From contig NZ_LT906483.1 of the NCBI RefSeq assembly GCF_900187065.1, positions 3,224,001-3,288,000 of the forward strand: DNA of 64,000 bases, written 5' to 3'. Under the pieces are notes generated by a model that searched no databases, was not told the DNA's origin, and worked only from the letters and a program-made list of their open reading frames with translations. Position 1 is the first letter of the stretch. Each line of letters begins with the position of its first letter. Below are positions 8,133 through 17,817 of the stretch, piece after piece. Both the position numbers and the translations under genes were made by a program. This stretch comes from Mycolicibacterium thermoresistibile. GTDB lineage: Bacteria; Actinomycetota; Actinomycetes; Mycobacteriales; Mycobacteriaceae.

Positions 8133-9391
8133 CGTCCGCCCTCCTCGGGAACGAGCAGACCCTTCAACCCGGTGGCGGGGTCGGTCGATACGGGGGGCCG
8201 CTCCGCAGGCAGCCGGACGTGGCCGGGACGCAACCGATCCTCGCTGTAGGTGATCTCATTCGGCCGCGCCTCGGCTCCCACGAACGGGTTCAGCCCGAGC
8301 GGGAGGAAGTTGTATCGCCGGTTCTTCACGATCGGCGCGAGATACTGCACGCACAGCTTGGCGGCGTGCTCGGCACCGAGCCGGGAAGCGGCCTGAACTG
8401 CACTGCAGATGAGGTCGATCGGGTTGGCGAAATTGTTCAGAGCCAGCGCGCCGGTCAGGGTCGCCTGGGCAGGTTGGTAGGCGTTGGCCAGGTTGGCGGC
8501 CCCGTTCGGTGCGACATGCAGGGACTGCTTGATGTCGGGCAGGCTTTCGACGACCGCATCGGTCACAGAAGCGAGTTTGTCGACCGTGGTACCGAGTGTC
8601 TCCCGGTGATCGACAACGAATGTCGTCACATCATCGATTGCGGTGTTGAGGTCCTCGACGGCGCGGCTCACCTCGCTCGGGCCGTTGGCCAACAGCGCGG
8701 TGGTTGCCGCGAAGTTGTGGTTGAGCTGTGCGAGCAACTCCCTGCTGGACGTCAAAGCCGACACGAGCGTGGACAGGTTCTTCACCGTGGCGAACAGATC
8801 GTCGCTGTGGTCACCGAGCGCGGCGAACGCCTCCGACATCTGAATGAGCGCCTCGCGCAGGTTCATTCCCTCACCGCGCAGATTGTCCGCAGCGGTCTGA
8901 ATGAACGCACCCAGGGTGCTCACCCCATCGGAATAGGTAGGTTGCATTGCTTCAGTGAGCTTTTCGAGTTGCTGACGCAGACCGTCCCACTCCACCGGAA
9001 CCGCGGTGCGTTCATTGGGGATCTCTGCGTGGTTCGCGATCCGGGGACCGCCGCGGTACACGGGGGTGAGCTGTATCGCACGTGCAGTCACCAGTTGCGG
9101 TGCCACGATCACCGCCTTGACGTCGGCCGGGATCGGGTACTTGTCATGAACCCAGAAGGAGATCCGGGCACCGTCGGGTCGCGGTTCGATGCGTTCGATC
9201 TCGCCGACCCGCACCCCGAGGATGCGCACCTCATCGCCCGCATAGATACCGTTGCTGTTGTCGAAGTATGCCACCAGGCGGGTCTTCCGGGCCGATTCCC
9301 ACATCGACCCACCCACCGCGGCGATACCACCCAGCAGTGACGCGATCAGGACAACCGCCAGTCCGAATGTGAATGTGCGCGAGCGGGTCAT
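8129..9391 (-). CDS. mceD: Mce-family protein MceD
   Basis: The 420-residue protein has one N-terminal membrane helix (about 8-28), an Mce domain (about 36-112) with the motif GDEVRILGVRVGEI, and a long coiled region. The conserved NPIDLICSAVQAAS and NPFVGA segments near the C-terminus are typical of MceD. It starts with ATG in an ATGA overlap with mceC, and overlaps mceE by four bases, indicating tight translational coupling. Two Cys in the C-terminal half may form a disulfide in the periplasm. Confidence 0.93.
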   Translation of the reverse strand: MTRSRTFTFGLAVVLIASLLGGIAAVGGSMWESARKTRLVAYFDNSNGIYAGDEVRILGVRVGEIERIEPRPDGARISFWVHDKYPIPADVKAVIVAPQLVTARAIQLTPVYRGGPRIANHAEIPNERTAVPVEWDGLRQQLEKLTEAMQPTYSDGVSTLGAFIQTAADNLRGEGMNLREALIQMSEAFAALGDHSDDLFATVKNLSTLVSALTSSRELLAQLNHNFAATTALLANGPSEVSRAVEDLNTAIDDVTTFVVDHRETLGTTVDKLASVTDAVVESLPDIKQSLHVAPNGAANLANAYQPAQATLTGALALNNFANPIDLICSAVQAASRLGAEHAAKLCVQYLAPIVKNRRYNFLPLGLNPFVGAEARPNEITYSEDRLRPGHVRLPAERPPVSTDPATGLKGLLVPEEGGR

Positions 9392-10701
9392 TGCGACTCC
9401 CCATCGATCTCCGGTGTGTCCGGCTCACCCGCCGAAACCTCGTTCGGTGCGGGCACGAACACGGGTTCGCGGACCGGGACGGGCGGTATCGCCGCCGGAG
9501 GCCCGGGTGGTGGCCCGCCCGGCGGCGGGGCCGGGAGCGGTTCGCGATACGGATACCGCGGATCGCCGGGATTCCCGGTGATCGCATCGGGCAGCGTGAG
9601 ACGGGGCCCACCACCCTGCCCGGTGCGCGGGTACGGCACCGGAGCCGCCGGGGTCCCCGGTTGCCCCACTTGGGGGTCGTTGAGCTGGCTCGGCAGGAGC
9701 ACGTTCGGATCCAGCCCCAGATCGGAGAACGCCGCGTCGATGAATGGTTGGACGAACTGTCCTGGCAGCAGGTTGGCGACATATGAGTTGAAGAACGGGC
9801 CCGAGCTCACCGCCTCGCCGAGCCGGGTGTGATAGCCCTGCGCCAGATGGAGAGCATCCTGCACCTGTTCCTTACGGTTCTCCACGATGGTCAGCACGCC
9901 GTTGAGCTTTTCCAGCGCCGGGCTCAGCGTGTCGTGGTTTTCGGAGATGAATCCCGATACCTGCTGCGCGAGCGCGGAGATGTTGGCCGAGAGTTGGTCG
10001 AGTGCCGCGCTCTCGGTCCGCAACTGCACCAGCAGGGCGTTGGAGTCACGGACCAGCGCGGCGATCTGTTGGCTTCGCTCGCCGAGCACCCCGGTCGCCT
10101 TCCTGGCGTTTTCCAACAGCTGACGCAGCTGCTGATCCCGGCGGCCGAGGGACTCCGAGAACCGGGTCACGCCTCTCACAGCGGCCTGTACCTCGGCGGG
10201 GGTGTTCTCGAATGTCTCCGCCAGCGTCGCCAGCGACTCCGAGACGCCGGCGGTGTCCAGCCCGGCGATGGTGGACGCGAGATCACCCAGAGCATCGGGC
10301 AGTTCATAGGGCGAAACTGTCCGTTCCACAGGGATCGATGCGCTCAACCTGCCCTCACCGCGGGAAGTGATGTCGAGAATCTTCGCACCCAGCAGGCTCT
10401 TGGTCTTGATTGCGGCTTCGCTGAGTTCTCCGAGGCGGATGTTCGGGCGCACTCTGAACTCCACCCGCACATGAGGTCCATCCAGCTCAACCGCGGACAC
10501 CTTGCCGACCCGCATTCCGGACACCTGGACGGCGGCGCCGGCACGCAGGCCGCCGGATTCGGCGAAGTACGCGCTGTACCGGGTATCCGAGGAGACCACC
10601 GGGAGATTGTCGTACTGCAATGCGCCGGCGATGATGATGGTGCCGACGCCGATACCGACGGCGCCCATCACTCGCTTGTTGCGTTCGGCGAAGGGTTTCA
10701 T
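9388..10701 (-). CDS. mceC: Mce-family protein MceC with proline-rich tail
   Basis: The 437-residue protein has an N-terminal membrane segment (about 12-32), an Mce domain (about 38-115) with GAAVQVSGMRVGKV, helical repeats, and a C-terminal tail of about 80 residues very rich in Pro and Gly. The LLPGQFVQPFIDAAF stretch is typical of MceC. The ATG at 10701 overlaps the mceB stop (ATGA); a longer frame reaching 10791 would run into mceB and is not supported. Pro-rich tails occur in several Mce proteins and may reach into the cell wall. Confidence 0.92.
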   Translation of the reverse strand: MKPFAERNKRVMGAVGIGVGTIIIAGALQYDNLPVVSSDTRYSAYFAESGGLRAGAAVQVSGMRVGKVSAVELDGPHVRVEFRVRPNIRLGELSEAAIKTKSLLGAKILDITSRGEGRLSASIPVERTVSPYELPDALGDLASTIAGLDTAGVSESLATLAETFENTPAEVQAAVRGVTRFSESLGRRDQQLRQLLENARKATGVLGERSQQIAALVRDSNALLVQLRTESAALDQLSANISALAQQVSGFISENHDTLSPALEKLNGVLTIVENRKEQVQDALHLAQGYHTRLGEAVSSGPFFNSYVANLLPGQFVQPFIDAAFSDLGLDPNVLLPSQLNDPQVGQPGTPAAPVPYPRTGQGGGPRLTLPDAITGNPGDPRYPYREPLPAPPPGGPPPGPPAAIPPVPVREPVFVPAPNEVSAGEPDTPEIDGESQ

Positions 10702-11726
10702 CTCGGTGCACACCGTCCCGAGGACTGTCCGGCGACCTGCACGTAAACCGGCTGTCCGCCTTTTCCATTGATCTTGAGCAGGATGTCGCACAGATAGAAG
10801 CTGAAGTAGTTGCCGTACAACCCCTGGCGCGCCAGAATCCGATATGTGTCCGGCAGGGTGTTGAGTAACTCATCGAAGTATTCGTGATCGGTGATCACGA
10901 TCGCCGCGGCGCGGTCGGTCTCGGCCACCACTCGCTGTGCCGGCTCCCTGATTCGTTCGAAAAGATCGGCGACCGTATCCGCGGCGGCATTGGTGGCGGC
11001 AACCGCATCGCTGATCTCGAACTTGCGAGCCTCGAGTGCGCCGACCAACTCCGAAAGCGATGCCACAGCCTTGTCGAACTGCTGATGCTGATCACCCAGC
11101 GAGCCCAGCACGACGTTGAGGTTCGTGATCACCTGCCCGATGAGTTCATCGCGATCCGCCAGTGCCGAGGTCACCGTGGCAATCTCGGCCAACAGTGACT
11201 TCACGGTCGTACCCTGTCCTTGGAAGGCGGCGATCAACTGCCCGGACAGCGCATTTACCTGATCGGGATCCAGCGCGCGGAACAGCGGCCTGAACCCGCC
11301 GATCAGGGCATCTAGATCCAATGCAGGCAAGGTGTTCTCACGACCAATGGTCTCACCCGGCTCGAGTCGGCTGGTGTCCCCGACCCCCTCCTCCAGAGCC
11401 AGATACCTTCCACCGATGAGATCGGCCCAGCGGACAGCCGCACGGGTGCCACGTGTGAGGACGGTGCCGTCATCAGTGGAGAACTCCACCACCACAGTCG
11501 AGTCCGGTTGCATCAACAGCCTCTTGACCTTTCCGACCTCCACCCCGGCGATGCGGACGAAGTCTCCTTCCTCCAGGCCGGTGACATCGGCGAACTCAGC
11601 GCGGTAGACCTGCTCCCGTTGAAACCGCAACTCCGCGAAGATCACTATCATCGCTACGACGGCGACGCTGCATACGGTCAGGAAGATCGACAGGCGCCAG
11701 ATCGCACCACCGAAGTTGTCTCTCAC
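10698..11726 (-). CDS. mceB: Mce-family protein MceB
   Basis: The 342-residue protein has one N-terminal membrane helix (about 10-32), an Mce domain (about 38-115) with GDFVRIAGVEVGKV, a helical region and a C-terminus with two Cys (FYLCDILLK and SGRCAPR), all typical of MceB. It follows mceA after 8 bases and overlaps mceC by four. It is a component of the periplasm-spanning lipid importer. Confidence 0.93.
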   Translation of the reverse strand: MRDNFGGAIWRLSIFLTVCSVAVVAMIVIFAELRFQREQVYRAEFADVTGLEEGDFVRIAGVEVGKVKRLLMQPDSTVVVEFSTDDGTVLTRGTRAAVRWADLIGGRYLALEEGVGDTSRLEPGETIGRENTLPALDLDALIGGFRPLFRALDPDQVNALSGQLIAAFQGQGTTVKSLLAEIATVTSALADRDELIGQVITNLNVVLGSLGDQHQQFDKAVASLSELVGALEARKFEISDAVAATNAAADTVADLFERIREPAQRVVAETDRAAAIVITDHEYFDELLNTLPDTYRILARQGLYGNYFSFYLCDILLKINGKGGQPVYVQVAGQSSGRCAPR

Positions 11727-11734
11727 GCGATTCC

Positions 11735-13102
11735 TTACGGTTGGCCCGATTGAGTTCGCGGCGTGGGTTCATCTGTCGTCGGCTCCGGTGGACTCGACTG
11801 CCCGACTGGTGGTGCAGGCACCGGCGCGGCTACCGGACCATGGGGTATCGACGGCGACGGTCCGGGTGCGGGTGGCCCCTCGCCGAGCACGTACGGATGT
11901 TCAGGTACCGCACGGGTGGCGGGAAAGAAGTTGATGAACCAGGGATGGCCGATGCCGGGGTTGGTCCGGATATCAGTGCCCGAACCGAATCCGGTGTCGG
12001 TCACCAGCTTCCGGACAGGAAAGTTCTGCTCGACATCAGGCAGCGAGCCGCATCCCGGCTTACCGCCGGGACCGCCCTTGGCGTTGTGGATCGGCAGGTG
12101 TTCCGGATATCGGTACGGGTCGTCACCGAACAACAGTGTCGTATCGGCGACCAGGGTCCGGCCGTTGCCACCCAACGCATCGTAACCGCCCTTGTCCAGA
12201 TAGAGCTTTGCCCCGACGAGCAGGCAGGTGTAGACGGGGTCGTACTTCAGCAGCAGATCGGTCGTGGGCCTTGCCTCGTTCACCGCGGTGACGAAGTCGT
12301 CCCTGGTCGAACCGAGCAGTTCCGTGCCGATGTTCGCCATCCCGATCGTGCTGAGCAGCAACGCATCCAGCTGAGAAGAGCGTGCCTCGACGGTGTCGGC
12401 GGTGGTGGCTGCCGCATCGAGGATCGCGAGAATGTCCTCCGCGGCCATGCCGTAGGCGTCGGTGAAGCCCTTGAAGGAGCGCCAGCCCTGCGCCATGCTG
12501 TCGATACGGACGTTCAGTTGCCGTAGCGTCTCGGAGACGGCCGTGGTGGCTTGACCGATGCTCTCCCCCCTACCGCGTACACCGTCGGCGAGCGCGGACA
12601 GCGTCGCATTGAGCTTGGCTACATCGATCTGATCCAGCACCGCGACCAGGTTCTGAAAGACGGTGTTCACCTCGGTCGCCACATTGCGTGAGTGCACCGT
12701 CATCCCGGCCGCCAGCCGCGCCTGACTCGGAGCCGGTGGCGGAATGAGCTCCACATACTTCGCCCCGAACGCGGTGGTGGCCTTGATCTCGGCTTCCACG
12801 TTCGACGGGATGAAACTCAGCTTGTCCGGGAAGATCTCGAGCTCGAGCCGCACCGGCGCGGCGCCGCCCTCGATCGCGCCGACCCGGCCGACGTCGACTC
12901 CCCTCATCCGCACCTTCGCGCCCTTCTCCAACACCAGGCCGGTGCGGTCGGCGGTCAGGGACACCGGGACGTACCGACGAAACGTTCCCGCGAACAGGGT
13001 TGAACAGACGAAAACCATTCCCGCGACGACGGTGATCATGATCGCCGCCCACCAACCCAATGGGAGAGTGCGTTCCCCGTAACGCAGTCCGGGCATTCTC
13101 AT
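11735..13102 (-). CDS. mceA: Mce-family protein MceA
   Basis: The 455-residue protein has a membrane helix near the N-terminus (about 17-40), an Mce domain (about 44-120) with GAKVRMRGVDVGRV, and the long C-terminal domain characteristic of MceA (GYDALGGNGRTLVADTTL and a Cys-containing PGCGSLPDVEQNFPV). The end is Pro/Ser-rich. ATG at 13102 overlaps the yrbEB stop. As the first mce gene after the permease pair it fits the canonical yrbEAB-mceABCDEF order. Nothing in it shows which lipid is carried. Confidence 0.94.
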   Translation of the reverse strand: MRMPGLRYGERTLPLGWWAAIMITVVAGMVFVCSTLFAGTFRRYVPVSLTADRTGLVLEKGAKVRMRGVDVGRVGAIEGGAAPVRLELEIFPDKLSFIPSNVEAEIKATTAFGAKYVELIPPPAPSQARLAAGMTVHSRNVATEVNTVFQNLVAVLDQIDVAKLNATLSALADGVRGRGESIGQATTAVSETLRQLNVRIDSMAQGWRSFKGFTDAYGMAAEDILAILDAAATTADTVEARSSQLDALLLSTIGMANIGTELLGSTRDDFVTAVNEARPTTDLLLKYDPVYTCLLVGAKLYLDKGGYDALGGNGRTLVADTTLLFGDDPYRYPEHLPIHNAKGGPGGKPGCGSLPDVEQNFPVRKLVTDTGFGSGTDIRTNPGIGHPWFINFFPATRAVPEHPYVLGEGPPAPGPSPSIPHGPVAAPVPAPPVGQSSPPEPTTDEPTPRTQSGQP

Positions 13103-13953
13103 CCTGCCATCTGGAAACTTCCGGACTGGCCGTATATGGCCAGCGACACGAACACGACGACAAAGGAGGCACTGATCAGCGAGGTGCGCACCGCGCGACC
13201 CACCGCATCCCCCACACCGGCCGGGCCGCCCGAGGCGTGGTAGCCGTAGTAGGTGTGCACCAGCATGATGACCACTGCCATGGTGAGGGCCAGGAAGAAC
13301 GACCAGATGACGTCGGTGGGACGCAGGAACGTCTCGAAGTAGTGGTCGTAGACCCCGGTCGACTGCCCGTAGATCGTCGTGGTGCCGAACCGCGCGGCCC
13401 CGAATGCCATGATCACCGCGACGCAGTACAACGGGATCACCACCAACACGCCGGCGACTACCCGACTCGACGCCAGGTAGGCGATCGACCGAATCCCCAT
13501 CACCTCCAGGGCATCGATCTCCTCACTGATCCTCATCGCACCCAGCTGCGCCGTCGCTCCGGCCCCGATGGTGGCCGCCAGTGCGATACCGGCGGTCAGC
13601 GGCGCAATGTTGCGGACGTTCAGATACGCCGATAGGAATCCGGTGAGCGCCTCCACCCCGATGTCGGCGAATTGGTTGTAGCCCTGCACCGCGATCAGCA
13701 CTCCGGTGGACATGGTGAGGAAACCGACGACAGCGACGGTGCCACCGATCATCGCCAGCGCCCCGGTGCCCAGGCTCATCTGAGCGATAAGCCGTACCAC
13801 CTCGGCCTTGTAGTGCACCAGGGCACCGCCCGTGGAACGCAGCGTGGCGAAGTAGAACTGCGCTTGTTCGCCCACGTGCCGCCATTCGGATGCCAACGCG
13901 GACAGCGGGCGTCGCAATCGAGGATGCAGCCTGCTCGGCATTTCGGCGGTCAT
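13099..13953 (-). CDS. yrbEB: MlaE/YrbE-type permease subunit YrbEB
   Basis: The 284-residue integral membrane protein has about five to six hydrophobic segments and the MlaE signature EEIDALEVMGI at about 160-170, the loop thought to contact the ATPase. It forms the inner-membrane permease of the Mce transporter with YrbEA. The ATG at 13953 overlaps the yrbEA stop (ATGA), which settles the start. The MceG-type ATPase is not in this window, as usual in mycobacteria where it is encoded elsewhere. Confidence 0.95.
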   Translation of the reverse strand: MTAEMPSRLHPRLRRPLSALASEWRHVGEQAQFYFATLRSTGGALVHYKAEVVRLIAQMSLGTGALAMIGGTVAVVGFLTMSTGVLIAVQGYNQFADIGVEALTGFLSAYLNVRNIAPLTAGIALAATIGAGATAQLGAMRISEEIDALEVMGIRSIAYLASSRVVAGVLVVIPLYCVAVIMAFGAARFGTTTIYGQSTGVYDHYFETFLRPTDVIWSFFLALTMAVVIMLVHTYYGYHASGGPAGVGDAVGRAVRTSLISASFVVVFVSLAIYGQSGSFQMAG

Positions 13954-14717
13954 AACGTAATCCGAACCCCGACGGCTGTGGCGATGATGTTGATGAAGAA
14001 CAGCGCCATGAATGAGTACACAACCGTTTCGTTGACCGCGTTGCCTACGCCGGCCGGTCCGCCGCCGACGAAGATGCCCTTGTAGCAGGCGATCAACCCG
14101 GCGGCCAGACCGAACAGCATGGCCTTGGCCAGACCGATGAACACGTCGGCGGCACCGGTTACCAGCGTCAGGCCCGCCACGAAAGCACCCGGCGTCACAT
14201 CCTGTACGAAGACCGAGAAGCCGAAGGCTCCCGACAGGCCGACGAGCACGACCAGCGACGACAGCATCAGCGCGACCATCATGGCCGCCAGCACCCGAGG
14301 CACCACGAGCGCCTGAATCGGATCGATCCCCAATACACGCAGGGCGTCGAGTTCCTCGCGAATCGTGCGAGCACCCAGGTCGGCACACATCGCCGTCGCC
14401 CCCGCACCCGCCACCACCAGCGCTGTCACGACCGGCCCGAGCTGGGTCACTGTGCCGAAAGCCGCACCGGTTCCTGAGAAGTCAGCAGCACCGAACTCGA
14501 CCAGCAACACATTGATCGTGAACACGAACAGCACCGTGTACGGGATCGACAGCATCAGCGTCGGAAGAATCGAGACCCGGGCGACGAACCACGACTGCAG
14601 CAGAAACTCTCGCCAGGCAAACGGACGTCGCCCCATCGCCACCAGGGTGTCGAGCACCATGGCGAAGAACTCCCCCGCGGTGTCGACCGGCTTTGTCACC
14701 GCTGTCACGGCAGGCAA
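13950..14717 (-). CDS. yrbEA: MlaE/YrbE-type permease subunit YrbEA
   Basis: The 255-residue membrane protein carries the MlaE motif EELDALRVLGIDP at about 121-133, and a Gly-rich GGGPAGVGNAV segment near the end that is shared with YrbEB. The start is a TTG at 14717 with a strong GGGAGGAG ribosome-binding site at 14723-14730. It lies 77 bases downstream of the amidohydrolase, which is longer than the other gaps here, so a secondary promoter there is possible, but none is obvious. Confidence 0.94.
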   Translation of the reverse strand: MPAVTAVTKPVDTAGEFFAMVLDTLVAMGRRPFAWREFLLQSWFVARVSILPTLMLSIPYTVLFVFTINVLLVEFGAADFSGTGAAFGTVTQLGPVVTALVVAGAGATAMCADLGARTIREELDALRVLGIDPIQALVVPRVLAAMMVALMLSSLVVLVGLSGAFGFSVFVQDVTPGAFVAGLTLVTGAADVFIGLAKAMLFGLAAGLIACYKGIFVGGGPAGVGNAVNETVVYSFMALFFINIIATAVGVRITL

Positions 14718-14794
14718 GGCAACTCCTCCCTATGAGTTCCTTCGAACATCTGGCCGCGCACCCATACATCCCGGGCGACCACCCACGACTCCCG

Positions 14795-16258
14795 TCAGCT
14801 GTTCGCCTGGGCGGGCGTGTTCGCCACGTTGTCGTGGAACGTCACGCCTAGTTGATCCATGAGCCCCTGCGGGACCGCGAGCTTCCATCCCCCGACAGCA
14901 GCGACCCGCTCCGCTAGACGGGAGTGGGCTGCCTCGATCGCCGCGACGCCGCGCCGCTCCACGGCAGCTGGAAGTCTGCCGTCCTGTACGACGGTGCGCC
15001 CGGCCACCAGGACGCGGTCGATGTCGCGAGTGGTGGCCTGGAGCACGATCGAGTCGATGTCGTCGATGACCGGCCGCATGTGCAGCCGGTCATGCCGCAG
15101 CAGCAGGAGGTCGGCCGACTTGCCGACATCGATGGAGCCGCATACCGACTCCAGACCGAGAGCACGGGCGCCGGCCAGCGTGGCAGCATGCAGGATCTGG
15201 CGGGTGGTGACCGGCAGCGGTTCGGCGACCGCGGTCAGACCGGATTCCTCGAGCGTCGGCTGCAGTGCGTCGCCGCGTTCATGTTGCATGAGGACCCGCA
15301 TGGCGGTGAACATGTCGCCACTGTTGTTCGACACGATGTCGATGCCGATTCCGGCAGTCACCCCGGTCGCCAGTGCGCGCCGGAACACGGGCCGACCGCA
15401 CCCCATCTGGAGCTCCGTGTCCGGGGTGCTGGAGACGGCACAGCCGGCATCACGCAACAACGCGAGTTCATGGTCCGAACACCGGTTGGCGTGGGAGTGG
15501 ATCTGACCGGCCCGCAGCAGTCCGGCACGGTGATACAACTCCACATCGTGGAATTCCGGGCGGGTCCATACGCAGTTGGTGTGCATGGTCACCGGCACGG
15601 CGAGATCCTCGGCGGTCTGCAGTTCCCGCTGGGTCTCGGTGAACGGTTGCATGCCGAGTTCGGTGAGGGCCACCCCCATCCGGACCAGCCCGTCATCGGT
15701 CGGAAAGAACGTGCTGCGCACTCGGCGTGCATCGTCGAGACGGTGCTGCGGCGTGGTGAACACCGGATCGGCCTGCGGTGATGGATAAAAGCCGTAACAC
15801 CACAAGGCCCGTACCCCGCTGTCGAGCAGTCCACGGACGGCAGCGTCGGAATGGTCGGGCGAGTTGGTGATGTGGGAGTGGTCGATGGTGGTGGTCACCC
15901 CGTTGACGAGCGCATCCAGTCCGCCGGCATATTGACCGCCATAGACGTCGTCGGGATCGTGCAGGCCGGCGAAATGGCTGCGAATACACCAGAAGTAGTC
16001 CTTCAGATTCCAGTTCGCCGTCAGTCCGCGCATGGTGGTCTGCCACAAGTGGCGATGCGTGTCGACGAAACCCGGCAGGACCCAACGGCCGGTCGCGTCG
16101 ATGATCTCGGCATCGACACCGGCCAGATCGGATTCGATCGCGGTGACGCGTCCGTCCTCGATGAGCAGATCCGCTGCGCGCACGTGTGCGGTCAGCGGGT
16201 CCCCCGCGAGCACCCGGCCGCCCCTTATGACCGTTCGCTGTGTTGCCATCGCCGTCAC
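14795..16258 (-). CDS. Amidohydrolase-superfamily deaminase/hydrolase (cytosine deaminase/TrzN-like)
   Basis: The 487-residue protein has the N-terminal beta-sandwich, then the metal motif HRHLWQ (HxH) after VLPGFVD near residue 68, a His in VTMHTNC, a His in QIHSHANRC and an Asp in [10 protein letters not shown]. These are the ligands of single-metal amidohydrolases such as chlorohydrolases and 5-methylthioadenosine deaminase-like enzymes, which hydrolyse C-N or C-Cl bonds. GTG at 16258 overlaps the previous stop by one base; the ATG at 16249 is an alternative start. It lies inside the mce operon between an acyl-CoA ligase and yrbEA, so its substrate may be related to the imported compound. 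The true substrate is unknown. Confidence 0.88.
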   Translation of the reverse strand: MTAMATQRTVIRGGRVLAGDPLTAHVRAADLLIEDGRVTAIESDLAGVDAEIIDATGRWVLPGFVDTHRHLWQTTMRGLTANWNLKDYFWCIRSHFAGLHDPDDVYGGQYAGGLDALVNGVTTTIDHSHITNSPDHSDAAVRGLLDSGVRALWCYGFYPSPQADPVFTTPQHRLDDARRVRSTFFPTDDGLVRMGVALTELGMQPFTETQRELQTAEDLAVPVTMHTNCVWTRPEFHDVELYHRAGLLRAGQIHSHANRCSDHELALLRDAGCAVSSTPDTELQMGCGRPVFRRALATGVTAGIGIDIVSNNSGDMFTAMRVLMQHERGDALQPTLEESGLTAVAEPLPVTTRQILHAATLAGARALGLESVCGSIDVGKSADLLLLRHDRLHMRPVIDDIDSIVLQATTRDIDRVLVAGRTVVQDGRLPAAVERRGVAAIEAAHSRLAERVAAVGGWKLAVPQGLMDQLGVTFHDNVANTPAQANS

Positions 16259-17817
16259 TACCTTCCTTCTCCCATGCCGCCACCGCTTCCGTTGCTGCGC
16301 AGCAGGTGTTTACGGATCTTCCCCACCGAAGTACGGGGCAGGTCGTCGACGAACTCGATGTGGTCGGGCACCTTTCCGCGTGCCAGCCGCTCGGCGCAGA
16401 AGTCGATGAGTTGCTGAGCGGTGAGACCGCAGCCGTCGGGGGTGCGGCGCACGACGTAGGCCGTGATCGCCTCGTCGCGCACCGGGTCGGGCACACCGAC
16501 CACCGCGGATTCGTAGACCGCGGGGTGTTCATTGATCACCCTCTCCACCTCGGCGGCCGCGACGTTCTCCCCGGAGCGCTTGATCATGTCCTTGGCCCGG
16601 TCGTGGAAGACCACGAAGCCGTCGGGGCGCCGCGTCACGATGTCGCCGGTGTGCAGCCAGCCGTCAACGATGGCGGCCGCCGTGGCGGCCGGATCATCGA
16701 GATAACCGGCCGTGAGCGTGATACCGGGTTCGCCGCCGACCAGCAGGTGGCCGGTCTGCCCCGGGGGAACGTCCACCCCGTGGTCGTCGACGATGCGCAC
16801 CCGGTTGGGCTCGCTCGGCAGGCCCACCGTCATGTTGTCGCGCGGGCCGTAGAGCGGGTTCATCAGGGGCGGGGCGATGGTCTCGGTCATGCCGTACAGC
16901 TGCAGCAGCGGACAGTCGAACCGTTCCTCGAATCGCCGCAACTGTTCGGCTGTCAGGTTCTGAGCGAACAGCGTGACCCGCAACCGGTTGTCCCGGTCGG
17001 CGTCGCAACCCTCGTGCGCCAGAATCATTCTCACCGGGGCAGCGAACAAGCTCGCCAGAGTGGCCTGGTACCGGCGAACTTGAGCCGGCCACATCGACGC
17101 CGAGAACCGCGGCGCCACCACCACCGACGCACCACTGACCAACGCCGACATCACGCCGTAGTACTGGGCGTTGGCGTGAAACAGCGGGAGCACGAGCATC
17201 CAGCGATCGTCGGGGCGTATTCGCAGCTGTCCCGCCACGACATGCCCGGCGGCCAGGTAGTTGGCATGGGTGACCACCACCCCTTTGGGTCGGCTGGTGG
17301 TCCCGGAGGTGTAGAGCACAGCCAGCGGGTCATGCGGGCGCACCGGTGGGTGACCGGGAACGGGGCCACCGGCAATACCTTCGAATCCCCTGTCGCACAC
17401 CGCAATCAAGGACGGGTCGTACGGCCACACCTCGTGCACCAGCTGGTGTCGATCATGATCACAAACCGCGGCCACACACCGGGCATGACGCAAGCAGTAG
17501 GACAGCTCCTCGCCGGTGCTGTGCGGGTTGATCGGAACCATCACCGCGCCGATCCGGGCCGCGGCGAACCAGCACGCGAAGAATTCGACACGGTTGCCGA
17601 GCACCACCGCGAACCGGTCCCCACGGGACACACCCAGACCGCTGAGCAGCGCAGCGCCCGCGGTACCCAGCTCGACCGCGTCGCTGAAGGTCAGCGTAGT
17701 GCCCCCGGAGGTCTCGTCAAAGATCAAGAACGGTGCGTGCGGGGTGGATTCGGCCCAGTACGTAAGCATCGACCAGACGGTGTGGCCACCGGAGACTGGC
17801 AGCGTCGTCATGGTCAT
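16258..17817 (-). CDS. Acyl-CoA ligase (AMP-binding, CaiC-like)
   Basis: A 519-residue ANL enzyme with the phosphate loop [38 protein letters not shown] and the C-terminal [11 protein letters not shown] with its catalytic Lys. The closest look is to crotonobetaine/carnitine-CoA ligase and similar short-acid ligases. The ATG at 17817 shares one base with the stop of the FAH-MBL gene (TGATG), so translation is probably coupled. It is likely to activate an acid released by the upstream hydrolases, an inference from gene order. Confidence 0.92.
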   Translation of the reverse strand: MTMTTLPVSGGHTVWSMLTYWAESTPHAPFLIFDETSGGTTLTFSDAVELGTAGAALLSGLGVSRGDRFAVVLGNRVEFFACWFAAARIGAVMVPINPHSTGEELSYCLRHARCVAAVCDHDRHQLVHEVWPYDPSLIAVCDRGFEGIAGGPVPGHPPVRPHDPLAVLYTSGTTSRPKGVVVTHANYLAAGHVVAGQLRIRPDDRWMLVLPLFHANAQYYGVMSALVSGASVVVAPRFSASMWPAQVRRYQATLASLFAAPVRMILAHEGCDADRDNRLRVTLFAQNLTAEQLRRFEERFDCPLLQLYGMTETIAPPLMNPLYGPRDNMTVGLPSEPNRVRIVDDHGVDVPPGQTGHLLVGGEPGITLTAGYLDDPAATAAAIVDGWLHTGDIVTRRPDGFVVFHDRAKDMIKRSGENVAAAEVERVINEHPAVYESAVVGVPDPVRDEAITAYVVRRTPDGCGLTAQQLIDFCAERLARGKVPDHIEFVDDLPRTSVGKIRKHLLRSNGSGGGMGEGR